DNA of 64,000 bases, from NCBI GenBank assembly GCA_040882505.1, contig JBBEBE010000008.1:186001-250000 (forward strand), in the 5' to 3' direction. Under the pieces are notes generated by a model. That model had not been told where the DNA came from. It did not search any database and was given only the letters and a program-made list of their open reading frames with translations. Below are positions 51,891-60,204 of the stretch, one piece after another (position 1 is the stretch's first letter; each line of letters begins with the position of its first letter). This stretch comes from JBBEBE01 sp040882505. Lineage in GTDB: Bacteria > Bacteroidota > Rhodothermia > Balneolales > Balneolaceae. A program made the translations under genes and the position numbers.

Positions 51891-53302
51891 GAGCGTTCGT
51901 CTCCAGACAGTTTGTTCTGGAGAGTTCGGAATCGGAATTTGACGTATCCCTGAATCATACCGGAAAGCCCCGCCGTTCTGTATTGAACATCCAGGAGCGT
52001 CCACTCCTTGAGGACATGCGTATGGATCCAGGATAAGGAGTGCAACAGGGGGACAAGCAACCGGTGTCTGACAGAGTTTGCTGGTACCGGAGAAATGGAG
52101 ATTTTTCGGTTGGTGAAGTTTTTTTGTGTGAAATCGTATTTGTAAGGCTCTTCACCTCTCAATAGGTCGATTCGCTCTACAGAGGTATTCAACGAGTGTT
52201 CAACCAGGTTCAACAACAGACCGATACCCGGCCGGTACGTTGTCGACGGGCTGTTGTTGTCAAAACCACTCATGTAGTCGAAGTAGCGGTTGTTGTACAG
52301 AATGGCCATACGGATGGAGGAAATTCCCTCTTCATCTCTGGTCTGCCGGATCCATACTTGGTTTTTGCTGTACAACCGATGAGTGATATCCGTAAAAAAG
52401 GATCGGAATCGAGGATTGTAAAATACACCCGGGAACCCCATCCGATTCCATCTTTCCTGATGGAGTCGAATCAGCTCGTCCAGCATGGTTTCCAAATCAC
52501 GATCGGATTCGGCCGCTTCCATGTGATAGTTGGCGTCCGTATCGAACGCGGACCGGGCCTGCCGGAGTCTGCGGCGTGCATTGGACTTCTGCTTTTTGAT
52601 ATAGGTTTCGATGGAAGGTATACCGGCGAGTTCAATGTACGGACAAGTGTCTGTCGTGTCGATCTTGATGGTTCGTCCACATCGATCCAGTAACGGGAGA
52701 ACGTGTTGGATGATGTAACTGTCTTCGCGGAGTTGATGAAGAGTCAACCGACAAGCAGCGTAATCCGGAGTCTGGAGAAGGGATACGAAGAGTTCCGAGA
52801 CCGTCTCATTGAATTCCGGATCGACAATAAAATCCAGAAAGTCACTGATCCCGTAGTCGTCGGAAAATCCGAACCGTTCATTGGAATTCCCTCCGCTTCC
52901 AATCAGCTGAAGCCGTTCTTCGATCACTGTTGTTCCAATCCGTGATACTCCCTTATAGAACGGAAGAATGCCGACCAACCTGTCCCCAACCGTCATGACA
53001 CCAATATGAAGCTGTCGATCCTTGTTCTCCCCGAAATGATCCCACCAAGTGAGCGCCCATTCCGGGGACATATAAATGGTTTGCCCGGATTTTACTGCAA
53101 GTTCACTCCACGAATCCATCAGGTCGATCCACTCGCTTCGTTCCGTACAAATGGACAGGTGAACGTTCGACATCATCGAAGGACGATCCTCTTCGCCGAT
53201 TCCGTGGTCTCTGTTTTTCTGGATAGATTCGTGCGTATTCGTGGAGGGGGTTGTCACGGTTTTCATGGTCGTACGGATCAGGTTTGCGGTTCTGTTTTTC
53301 AA
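51887..53302 (-). CDS. GNAT-family (CelD/FemAB-like) acyltransferase
   Basis: This is a 471-residue protein with a double GNAT (Acetyltransf_6, CelD-like) fold. WIDLMDSWSELAVKSGQTIYMSPEWALTWWDHFGENKDRQL starts the conserved part. YIKKQKSNARRRLRQARSAFDTD and LDELIRLHQERWNRMGFPGVFYNPRFRSFFTDITHRL lead to the core, and YFDYMSGFDNNSPSTTYRPGIGLLLNLVEHSL and RIDLLRGEEPYKYDF close it. Such proteins are frequent in exopolysaccharide loci and are thought to acylate sugars or link amino acids to them. The first 40 residues are polar and non-conserved, so the start may be an internal ATG. Confidence 0.88.
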   Translation of the reverse strand: MKNRTANLIRTTMKTVTTPSTNTHESIQKNRDHGIGEEDRPSMMSNVHLSICTERSEWIDLMDSWSELAVKSGQTIYMSPEWALTWWDHFGENKDRQLHIGVMTVGDRLVGILPFYKGVSRIGTTVIEERLQLIGSGGNSNERFGFSDDYGISDFLDFIVDPEFNETVSELFVSLLQTPDYAACRLTLHQLREDSYIIQHVLPLLDRCGRTIKIDTTDTCPYIELAGIPSIETYIKKQKSNARRRLRQARSAFDTDANYHMEAAESDRDLETMLDELIRLHQERWNRMGFPGVFYNPRFRSFFTDITHRLYSKNQVWIRQTRDEEGISSIRMAILYNNRYFDYMSGFDNNSPSTTYRPGIGLLLNLVEHSLNTSVERIDLLRGEEPYKYDFTQKNFTNRKISISPVPANSVRHRLLVPLLHSLSWIHTHVLKEWTLLDVQYRTAGLSGMIQGYVKFRFRTLQNKLSGDERS

Positions 53303-53306
53303 GCGT

Positions 53307-54488
53307 TCAACCTTTCATCAGCGATTGATAGGCGTCTTCAATGGAATCACCAATGGCTTCCCAACGGTACATGTCTGCAAGATTGGATCCGTTCGAGACA
53401 AGTTGATCGACCTGTTTCGGATCTTCGAAAAGTTTGCAGATGGCCTCGGCAAAGTGGTCGGGTTGGTCGGCAACGAGTGCGGTTTCTCCATCTATTACAT
53501 CGATCCCTTCCGATCCGATGGACGTGGTCACAATCGGTTTCTTCATGGAAAGCGCCTCCAGTATTTTCAACCGGGTGCCGCCACCCATACGAAGCGGGAC
53601 CACATAGACGGAGGCGTTATCGACATACGGACGGGTATCTTCGACAAATCCGGTGACGATAATCTGGTCATTCGCTCGATTCCGAATGGATCGAGAGGGG
53701 TTTTTTCCAACGATGGTAAGGGTTGTATCCGGGTATTTTTGAAGGACTTTCGGGAAGATCTCATCCAGGAAAAAAGTCATTCCGTCATCGTTTGGCAGGT
53801 ACTTCATCATCCCGACAAAGACCAACGAGTGGGGTACAGGTTCAATCCCGGTCGGCGTGAAATACTGTCTGTCTACACCATTGGGTACGAGGAATTTCCG
53901 GACACGGGGAAGTGAGGAGTCAAAGATGGAGATGTCTCGTTCACTGGTCACAAACAGGGCGTCTTGCTGCCGACAGACGTCCAGCTCTTCTCGTCGAAAC
54001 TTTGCCGCTTCATAACGGTAGAAGGCCTTTCTGATCAAATTCGGCGTGCGAGACATTCGTAGAAAATTGTCGTATTCAACATTGTGACAATCCAGAACCC
54101 GCTTTGCATGGGACCGAAATCGATACATCGCCATTACCGGAAACTCACAGTGGATAATGTCGAACGACTCACGTTCCAGAAGGGCGTCAATTTTTTGTTG
54201 CAGGGGCTCCGATCTGGAATACCGATTCCAGTGGCTGTGCCGGCTGAAGAGGGATTTGAGCATGACCCACCGATATCGCAGCGGCGATCCGGAAGGAGGG
54301 ATGAAGTGGGTTTTACCGGCCAGGGAGGGAAACTCGGTGACCAACTCCTGCTCTTTTTCCAGGGTGCTGAAACCGACGACTGTTACATCATGGTGAGTGC
54401 ACAGGTGGCGTAGAATGTGATAGATACGGAGGGCTCCTCCAAACGTTGGGTTGGCAGGATTGTAGGGGAATACATACAGGATTTTCAT
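53307..54488 (-). CDS. Glycosyltransferase, family GT4 (second)
   Basis: This is a 393-residue GT-B enzyme. MKILYVFPYNPANPTFGGALRIYHILRHL is the acceptor-side start. RVLDCHNVEYDNFLRM, FVGMMKYLPNDDGMTFFLDEIFPKVL, DTTLTIVGKNP, VTGFVEDTRPYVDNASVYVVPLRMGGGTRLKILEALSMKKPIVTT and GIDVIDGETALVAD complete the family pattern. An in-frame ATG 6 bases upstream is equally possible. It lies 10 bases after the flippase gene in the long operon. Confidence 0.92.
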   Translation of the reverse strand: MKILYVFPYNPANPTFGGALRIYHILRHLCTHHDVTVVGFSTLEKEQELVTEFPSLAGKTHFIPPSGSPLRYRWVMLKSLFSRHSHWNRYSRSEPLQQKIDALLERESFDIIHCEFPVMAMYRFRSHAKRVLDCHNVEYDNFLRMSRTPNLIRKAFYRYEAAKFRREELDVCRQQDALFVTSERDISIFDSSLPRVRKFLVPNGVDRQYFTPTGIEPVPHSLVFVGMMKYLPNDDGMTFFLDEIFPKVLQKYPDTTLTIVGKNPSRSIRNRANDQIIVTGFVEDTRPYVDNASVYVVPLRMGGGTRLKILEALSMKKPIVTTSIGSEGIDVIDGETALVADQPDHFAEAICKLFEDPKQVDQLVSNGSNLADMYRWEAIGDSIEDAYQSLMKG

Positions 54489-54498
54489 GCTCATGTGG

Positions 54499-56001
54499 TT
54501 AGGATTTGACAAGGATCAAAAATCTCTCTTTGCGTTCTGAAATAAACTCTTTGAACAGGTCGATCTCGTGGATGTCGAATGTTTTAATCACAAGAAGCAT
54601 CACGAGATAGGTGACCGTGCCCAATCCGAAGGAAAGCATCCAATAGAGATGAGTCCCATGCATCAACAGTAGAACGGGCAATGCCATCAGCAGTGTCGCG
54701 ATCACGGGTTTGACCAAATAGGATGTCCGGAAGGTCTGCAGATAGGTCTTGGGGATCAGAATGAAGGCAATACTCATGACAAACAGCTCCGTGGCCAGTG
54801 TCGTGGCTGCAGCGCCGATTCCACCGTTTCCAAACTCGGTTTGAGTCCAGGGAATCAACACAAAATTCAGGGAGATGTTCAGCAGAATGGCGCCCAGCCC
54901 GGTGAGTGCCCACAGTTTCTGTTTGTTGGCAGCACCCATCAGGACACTGCCGAGAATGATATCCAGATAGATGATCGGTATGCTCAGAGCAAATATCTGC
55001 AGGACAATGACAGACGGAGCATACTCCGCACCCATGAAAAATTGGACGATGTCTCCCGAGAATAGGAACACGAGTACGGTCACCGGAAGACCGAGAAGGA
55101 TCATCAGACGAAGACTGTGGGCGATGGTGTTTTCGAGAACACCCTGGGTATTGTTCCAAAGTTTCGAGAACACAGGGAATACAGCCGTCTTGTAGATGAG
55201 CGGAAGAACCATCACCATGTCGAAGAATCGGAACGCACCACCGTACCAACCGGTGACTTCATCGGTCGTCAAACTGGCAAGCATGAGGGCATCAATTCGG
55301 TAATAGATGACGGAGAACAGTGAAAAAAGGAAGTAGGGGATGGCCGGTCTCAGAATCGAGAAGATCTTCGGGTCGAACCGGTACGTCACTCGTACAATTC
55401 GTCGTGAGAACCAGAGAAGTGTGAGCAAGTTCAACAACGCGCCAACCGTCATGATGACGGCAATCTGAATAGAGTCTGCTCCAAGAAAAAGGGCGCCTAC
55501 GGCTACCAGTGCGACAAATATCTTTTCGACGATATTGCCAATCGACGGGTATTCCATTCGCTCAATCCCCTGAAAAAACGCACTCAATGCAGTGGTCCCA
55601 CCTTCCCAGAGTTTGGCGACAGCCAGGATCAGTATCAACAAATTCACATGCTCTGAATATCCGAGAATGCGTGACAACAAGAGGATCATACCAATCGACA
55701 GGATCCATAGAAAGATTCGCAACAGGATAAAGCTGGAAAGAAGGACCAATCCCTTTTTTCTTGAACGAGCCACTTCCTTTGGAATCAGAAAGTTTCCTCC
55801 GAAATCGATAAGAAGCCCCAGCATCATTTTGATGGACAGTGCCAGATAGAGCCTGCCAAAGTCTTCAGTTCCCAGGAATCGGGGCAGAAAATAGAGCAAC
55901 AGGAATCCCGAGCTCCACGTGACAACCTGGGCTCCAAACAGAACCGATACATTCTGGGCAATCGACTTCCCAATCGCAGAATCACTCGTATTATGATTCA
56001 T
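54499..56001 (-). CDS. Wzx-type polysaccharide flippase
   Basis: This is a 500-residue multi-pass membrane protein of the MATE/MOP superfamily with about 12-14 helices. NVSVLFGAQVVTWSSGFLLLYFLPRFLGTEDFGRLYLALSI is the typical N-terminus, and MEYPSIGNIVEKIFVALVAVGALFLG and KLWALTGLGAILLNISLNFVLIP are characteristic. It moves the undecaprenyl-linked repeat unit to the periplasmic face. The start at 56001 overlaps the ligase/polymerase gene by 11 bases. Confidence 0.92.
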   Translation of the reverse strand: MNHNTSDSAIGKSIAQNVSVLFGAQVVTWSSGFLLLYFLPRFLGTEDFGRLYLALSIKMMLGLLIDFGGNFLIPKEVARSRKKGLVLLSSFILLRIFLWILSIGMILLLSRILGYSEHVNLLILILAVAKLWEGGTTALSAFFQGIERMEYPSIGNIVEKIFVALVAVGALFLGADSIQIAVIMTVGALLNLLTLLWFSRRIVRVTYRFDPKIFSILRPAIPYFLFSLFSVIYYRIDALMLASLTTDEVTGWYGGAFRFFDMVMVLPLIYKTAVFPVFSKLWNNTQGVLENTIAHSLRLMILLGLPVTVLVFLFSGDIVQFFMGAEYAPSVIVLQIFALSIPIIYLDIILGSVLMGAANKQKLWALTGLGAILLNISLNFVLIPWTQTEFGNGGIGAAATTLATELFVMSIAFILIPKTYLQTFRTSYLVKPVIATLLMALPVLLLMHGTHLYWMLSFGLGTVTYLVMLLVIKTFDIHEIDLFKEFISERKERFLILVKS

Positions 56002-57544
56002 CGGTCGCAGCATTTGATTCTGAATTCTCTTCGTCGATCGTCAATTGATGGATCACGGGCAGGAGGCCCATGAGGCATCCCAGATAGGTCATGTTTCGGT
56101 AGTACGTCAGTTGCAGGTCAAAAAACGACACGACCATCTGATTGATGATGGCAATGACAATCATCAACGAGACCGACTTCAAATAGGGATCTTTCAAACG
56201 GATGAAGATCTGTGTTCCTTTCGCTGCGAACGAGTTGAAAAAGAACCAGAATGCAAAAAATCCGAGGCTTCCCGTCTTGACGACGAGCCAGTAGATCTGG
56301 TTGTGGGGGATGTACTCTCGAAGCGGGAATCGAATCTGAACCAGTGGAATGGGTTGATCGTATTTGACCCCGAATCCTGTTCCGATCAGCGGGTTTCTGA
56401 CGACCGTTTGAGCCAGATTGTAGTTCTCGATATCCCTGTACAGATTCGACGAGTAGTCGGCAAAGTTCGTCTCCTTGTCGGGCTGGACAATTCCGGACTT
56501 TATCATTTGTACAGGACGGCCGAATGTCCCGGTATGGTTCCAGCCAGCGATGCCGTAAAGGATGAGGATCGCAAGAACCGGCAGAAAGTACTTCATGAAC
56601 CGGACCCGATTGTGTGCCGGGAGAATCAGGATGAACGTTGTGACGCTAACAATCAACGAAGCATACGTTGCTCTCCGTTGGGCCACGTAAAACCCCAGCA
56701 TAAGCAGCAGAAGCAGGAGCAAGATCCATTTTCGTTGAGGGTCATTGGCAAGGTAGAGGGAGAGCCCCATCAGCAGTACGAAGAGGGTAACCATGAAGAC
56801 AGGGTCTTCATGGTTGGTGAGCACCGCATATCCTCCGGTTGTAAACCCCAGGTCGATAAATCGATAGACACCCTGTAACGCCTTGAAAGAGATTCCGATG
56901 ATACAGATCCAGATGAAAACTCTGATTTGGGACGTTGAGTCGATGATTTGAGGAACAATCAGATACATCAGGAAGAAATAGAACAGGGCCCGAACCTCCC
57001 AAAGAGCCACCATGTAGTCGCCTCCATTCCGAAATCCGTTTGCGAATGCGAAGACGAAGGCGAGAACGAACAGCAGGTATGCCACCGGGGCGATCAGCGG
57101 TTTGAATCGAAAATCCTTGCGAATGGCTGCATGAATCATCAGTCCGATGATCAGAAACGTCAGGTGGATTTCGAACGGGCTCACCATTCCCCGGTGAAAG
57201 TAGGGGACGTAGGGAATCTCTTTCAGATTGGAGAAAAAGGATACTTCTCGAGTGAACGTCTCGAATCCGGGGATGTCATATTGTTCAAAAAGCAGAATGG
57301 ACAACACCATCAGATAGAGGCTCACCTCGATTTTGATCAGACTGATGATCAGCAACAGAGTCAAATACATCACACCCGTCACCAGTGGCAGATTTCCACC
57401 CGTATAGTACAACCCTCCACTCAGCAGGGTGGTGAATAGAAGAATCATCCAGAAAACGAGTCCGTTCTCACGGTTCAACCCGAGAGGGGACAGAAAGAGC
57501 TTCTGAAAGAGGGAATCGGCGAGTATATAGTTCGTGCTGTTCAT
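55991..57544 (-). CDS. O-antigen ligase / Wzy-type polymerase
   Basis: This is a 517-residue membrane protein with about 12 predicted helices and a long periplasmic loop near residues 345-420. The loop carries NPLIGTGFGVKYDQP and REYIPHNQIYWLVVKTGSLGF, the Wzy_C signature (GxGxG-type and PHN motif). Between a Wzx flippase and a Wzz-type regulator it is more likely the polymerase than a lipid A ligase. It starts 9 bases after the small membrane protein gene. Confidence 0.88.
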   Translation of the reverse strand: MNSTNYILADSLFQKLFLSPLGLNRENGLVFWMILLFTTLLSGGLYYTGGNLPLVTGVMYLTLLLIISLIKIEVSLYLMVLSILLFEQYDIPGFETFTREVSFFSNLKEIPYVPYFHRGMVSPFEIHLTFLIIGLMIHAAIRKDFRFKPLIAPVAYLLFVLAFVFAFANGFRNGGDYMVALWEVRALFYFFLMYLIVPQIIDSTSQIRVFIWICIIGISFKALQGVYRFIDLGFTTGGYAVLTNHEDPVFMVTLFVLLMGLSLYLANDPQRKWILLLLLLLMLGFYVAQRRATYASLIVSVTTFILILPAHNRVRFMKYFLPVLAILILYGIAGWNHTGTFGRPVQMIKSGIVQPDKETNFADYSSNLYRDIENYNLAQTVVRNPLIGTGFGVKYDQPIPLVQIRFPLREYIPHNQIYWLVVKTGSLGFFAFWFFFNSFAAKGTQIFIRLKDPYLKSVSLMIVIAIINQMVVSFFDLQLTYYRNMTYLGCLMGLLPVIHQLTIDEENSESNAATDES

Positions 57545-57553
57545 TCGGGTCGG

Positions 57554-57724
57554 TCAGACTCCCATGTCGGGTGGTTGCATTCGATAGAGCAGGTAGAGCA
57601 CGCAACAGGTCATGCCGAGTGTAAGGAAGAGGACCGATAGCCAAGGCGTACGCTCACTCTGGACCATCTTTGCAAGGAAAATGGTGAGCAGGTGAAAAAA
57701 AATAATGCTGGAGAGGATGATCAT
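57554..57724 (-). CDS. 56-residue two-helix membrane protein in the Wzx/Wzy operon
   Basis: A short gene translated as MIILSSIIFFHLLTIFLAKM, a polar turn (VQSERTP), then a second helix (WLSVLFLTLGMTCCVLYLLY) and a short tail (RMQPPDMGV). Its ATG overlaps the stop of the CpsD-like gene by 4 bases (ATGA) and the ligase/polymerase gene starts 9 bases after its stop, so it sits exactly in register in the operon. No family was recognised. It may be an accessory subunit of the Wzz/CpsD or Wzy machinery. Confidence 0.6.
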   Translation of the reverse strand: MIILSSIIFFHLLTIFLAKMVQSERTPWLSVLFLTLGMTCCVLYLLYRMQPPDMGV

Positions 57725-58467
57725 ACGTCACTCTCCCGGTTGAATACATAGCCGATAAACCGGGATTCATCGATGTGGTTGAAGATTCTTCCGAATGCAC
57801 TCTTCTTTGTTCGGGTGGTATCGACGACGCTGATGAGTCCGTCAATTTCATTAATGAAGTGGATGGGAAACCCTTTGACCGGCAGAATCGATGGCATGTC
57901 GATGATGATGAAGTCGAATCTGCTTTTCAGCGTCTGAAAAATCTGACGCAAGACAAGTGTATGCTCGATACCGGGTCTGTGGAGCTTGTTGTCTCCGGTT
58001 GTCATCACGTAGAGATGATCGATCCGGGAAGGGACCACATGGATTTTCTGAAAGGCGATGGCTTCGGCCATTCCAGGCGTTTGGGCGGTACCAAAAATCG
58101 AATGCAGATTTGGATGTTCGAAATTCATGTCGACCAGAAGGGTCTTCTGTTTGTACCCGGTTGCCAGTGAAACCGCAATGTTGGATGCGACAAGCGTTTT
58201 CCCGTCCCCCCGATTTGCACTTGTAATTCCGAGAGTTGTTCTGTGGTCACCGAAAGAGGCGGCAAGCTTCGAGAAATTGAAACTGTTGTAGTATTTCGCA
58301 TGAATCGTCTTTCTGTCGATACGTGTGGCCTCGTCGGGAGAGATCAAGACAGGGAGGAGGCTTGCATCATCCAGTCTGATGATGGAATCCTCTGGTCGTA
58401 CGGTTGGTATGCTGTCGCGAGTCTCCGGACGTATCCGGTTCCCTTGGGGTCCTCTTGATCTATCCAT
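57721..58467 (-). CDS. CpsD/BY-kinase-like ATPase without tyrosine tail
   Basis: This is a 248-residue soluble P-loop protein of the CpsD/CapB/Wzc kinase group. Walker A TSANRGDGKT (82-91), Walker A' LLVDMNFEHPNLH, Walker B FDFIIIDMPSIL. The A' motif is usually LLIDADLRRP; here the second acidic residue is replaced (DMNF). The C-terminus (RFIGYVFNRESDV) has no tyrosine cluster, so the usual autophosphorylation tail is missing. It probably pairs with the Wzz protein, whose gene overlaps by 8 bases, as an ATP-dependent length regulator. Kinase activity is uncertain. Confidence 0.85.
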   Translation of the reverse strand: MDRSRGPQGNRIRPETRDSIPTVRPEDSIIRLDDASLLPVLISPDEATRIDRKTIHAKYYNSFNFSKLAASFGDHRTTLGITSANRGDGKTLVASNIAVSLATGYKQKTLLVDMNFEHPNLHSIFGTAQTPGMAEAIAFQKIHVVPSRIDHLYVMTTGDNKLHRPGIEHTLVLRQIFQTLKSRFDFIIIDMPSILPVKGFPIHFINEIDGLISVVDTTRTKKSAFGRIFNHIDESRFIGYVFNRESDV

Positions 58468-59791
58468 TGGTCAAGTATGCTATGATTGGTTTTTGAACCG
58501 GGATATCCTTTTCGCTACGGATCGTCGTATCCATGACTTCGGCAAGAATTGCGGATCCCGTTCCCGTGACCAGGCCGAGAAACAGACCAATGGCCAGGAT
58601 GAGGGTTTTGTTTGGTGAAACGGGTTCTTGTGGAATATTGGCTACATCCAAGACGATAAATTGGTCGGCTGCTTTTTGACCGATGTCTCGGGTCATTTTA
58701 GCCTGCTCCAACTTTACCTTCATGTCACTGTATAACTGTTCGTAGATGGACACGGCGGATTGTTGGGTATTGGCTTGTTGATTTGCGACAAAGAATCGTT
58801 GCATATTGTCTACAATCACCTCTTTCTGAGCCTGCAGCTCTGCCTTGGTGCTGTAGAGCCTGTCGAGTGTCAACTGAATTCCCGGCGGGATTCTGTTGGC
58901 GATTTGCTTGACACGTGCACTTTGATTCAGCAGCATCGGGTAGTTTTCTGTAAACTGTTGTTGGATGACGTCATACTCATCCAGAGCGGCAGCCAGTTCA
59001 TCTCCATATTGAATCTCGTCCAGAGGGAGTTTGTAGAGGTGATTCACGGCTTCAGGGAAATCGGGTTCATTTTGGAACAGCTCGACAAACCGTAGTTTTT
59101 CCTCTTCATTGATAATCTGCCACTCTATCCCTCCAAGTGATGCGTCAATCGCCTGTAATCTGGATTGCAGGGTTTCCGCATTATCCGGCAGATCCCGTAA
59201 CCGAACGGATGTGGATTCTACTGCTTGGTTTCGTTGTTCATTGACGATGGCTTCCAGTTCGATAAGCTTGTTGGTAAAAAAGAGGACCGTCTCGTCGTGA
59301 CGCCGGGTTTCAAGTCTCAGCTTGGTATTGATGAAGTGGTTGGCCAATAATTGAGCTCCATCCCGGGCAAGGACGGGGTCCGAGTCCGTGAAGCTGATTT
59401 CAAAGGAGTCGGAAGCGCGTGAAGACGTCCCGATGTTCCGTTGGGTACTCGATATCAAGGCCTGTTTACTCGCCTCATTGGCAATGTTGCGATCCAGTTT
59501 CAAACTGTCGATCAGGATCTCCATCGTCGACCGACTGTAGATGATTTCATTCAGGGATTCGAGTCTGTTCCGGTTGGATGCCATGTTTTCGGCAATGTCA
59601 TACATCACCAACGGGTTCAGGATCTGTTCGCTCTGCACCAGAATGGTGGTATTGGATCGGTATTTGGGTTCGATATAGCGAAGTGAGATGATCGCAGCCA
59701 CCAAAAACAGGATCGGGGTCACGAACAACAATACACGGCGACGTTTGAACGCCGCTTTAAGATCATATACCACATCTTTTATCTCGTACAT
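58460..59791 (-). CDS. Wzz/GumC-type polysaccharide co-polymerase
   Basis: This is a 443-residue inner-membrane protein. It has a helix at about residues 19-38, a Wzz-type start (PKYRSNTTILVQSEQ), a long periplasmic coiled-coil part (residues 70-380) and a Pro-rich segment before the second helix (NIPQEPVSPNKTLILAIGLFLGLVTG). It sets chain length and links polymerisation to export. First gene of a minus-strand operon of twelve tightly packed genes, headed by a perfect sigma-54 promoter. Its end overlaps the CpsD-like gene. Confidence 0.92.
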   Translation of the reverse strand: MYEIKDVVYDLKAAFKRRRVLLFVTPILFLVAAIISLRYIEPKYRSNTTILVQSEQILNPLVMYDIAENMASNRNRLESLNEIIYSRSTMEILIDSLKLDRNIANEASKQALISSTQRNIGTSSRASDSFEISFTDSDPVLARDGAQLLANHFINTKLRLETRRHDETVLFFTNKLIELEAIVNEQRNQAVESTSVRLRDLPDNAETLQSRLQAIDASLGGIEWQIINEEEKLRFVELFQNEPDFPEAVNHLYKLPLDEIQYGDELAAALDEYDVIQQQFTENYPMLLNQSARVKQIANRIPPGIQLTLDRLYSTKAELQAQKEVIVDNMQRFFVANQQANTQQSAVSIYEQLYSDMKVKLEQAKMTRDIGQKAADQFIVLDVANIPQEPVSPNKTLILAIGLFLGLVTGTGSAILAEVMDTTIRSEKDIPVQKPIIAYLTNG

Positions 59792-59845
59792 AGGGGTCTC
59801 TTTCCTCTAAAAATGCAGTTGCAGGAATTGTTTGGAGCGGATATT

Positions 59846-59861
59846 TGCAATTGCTGTGCCA
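59846..59861 (-). promoter_or_regulatory. Sigma-54 promoter of the Wzz-to-GT2 operon
   Basis: Read on the minus strand the sequence is TGGCAC-AGCAA-TTGCA, an 11/11 consensus match with GG-N10-GC spacing. The expected start is near 59834, about 43 bases before the Wzz ATG at 59791. Confidence 0.82.
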
Positions 59862-59906
59862 AAGTCTGTTCAAGTGACCTTAATCTGACTTCGGAGATCC
59901 TAAAAG

Positions 59907-59948
59907 CTTTCTGATACGATAGATACAGGCTCTTTTTCTTTCAGAAAG
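59907..59948. promoter_or_regulatory. Inverted repeat, candidate activator-binding site
   Basis: CTTTCTGA (59907-59914) and TCAGAAAG (59941-59948) are perfect inverted copies 26 bases apart; the second overlaps a tighter dyad, CTTTC-A-GAAAG. It lies 46-87 bases upstream of the Wzz sigma-54 promoter, where an enhancer-binding activator could sit. Binding is inferred from position. Confidence 0.4.
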
Positions 59949-60137
59949 ATTGCGATTCCAGAGGGGCAGATCGCTCGAATGCATCCTATTTACACAGTTG
60001 CTCATCCCGGGTGTGCAGTTAATTCACGACTCAATGTGTGAACGGAGGCAAATTCTTCCCGGGTCCGACAACTCAAAATCTTCAAGCCGATGTTTGGCAA
60101 TCGGTTGAAAGGAATGAATGTGTTGGGGATTGAAGTT

Positions 60138-60153
60138 TGGCACACTTGTTGAT
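60138..60153 (+). promoter_or_regulatory. Possible sigma-54 promoter of the Wza-like operon
   Basis: TGGCAC-ACTTG-TTGAT has a perfect -24 half and correct spacing, but the -12 GC is GA. It lies 52 bases upstream of the preferred start at 60205. Weaker than the other sites in the locus. Confidence 0.35.
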
Positions 60154-60204
60154 CAATGCAGAGGCAACCTGTCTCCGTTCACCCCTAAGAATGTTTCGAA
60201 CCTG

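Larger units (their letters stand above)
59792..60204. other. 413-base divergent control region of the polysaccharide operons
   Basis: The region between the Wzz and Wza-like genes. It contains a perfect sigma-54 promoter towards Wzz (59846-59861), a weaker one towards Wza (60138-60153) and an 8-base inverted repeat (59907-59948) between them. No gene was seen. An open frame from 60118 runs in phase into the Wza-like gene but would place coding sequence over the weak promoter. Confidence 0.6.

Noticed and set aside
56045..56878. 277-codon plus-strand frame opposite the ligase/polymerase gene
   Set aside because: Highly charged, low-complexity product with no domain; opposite strand encodes a clear membrane protein in an operon.
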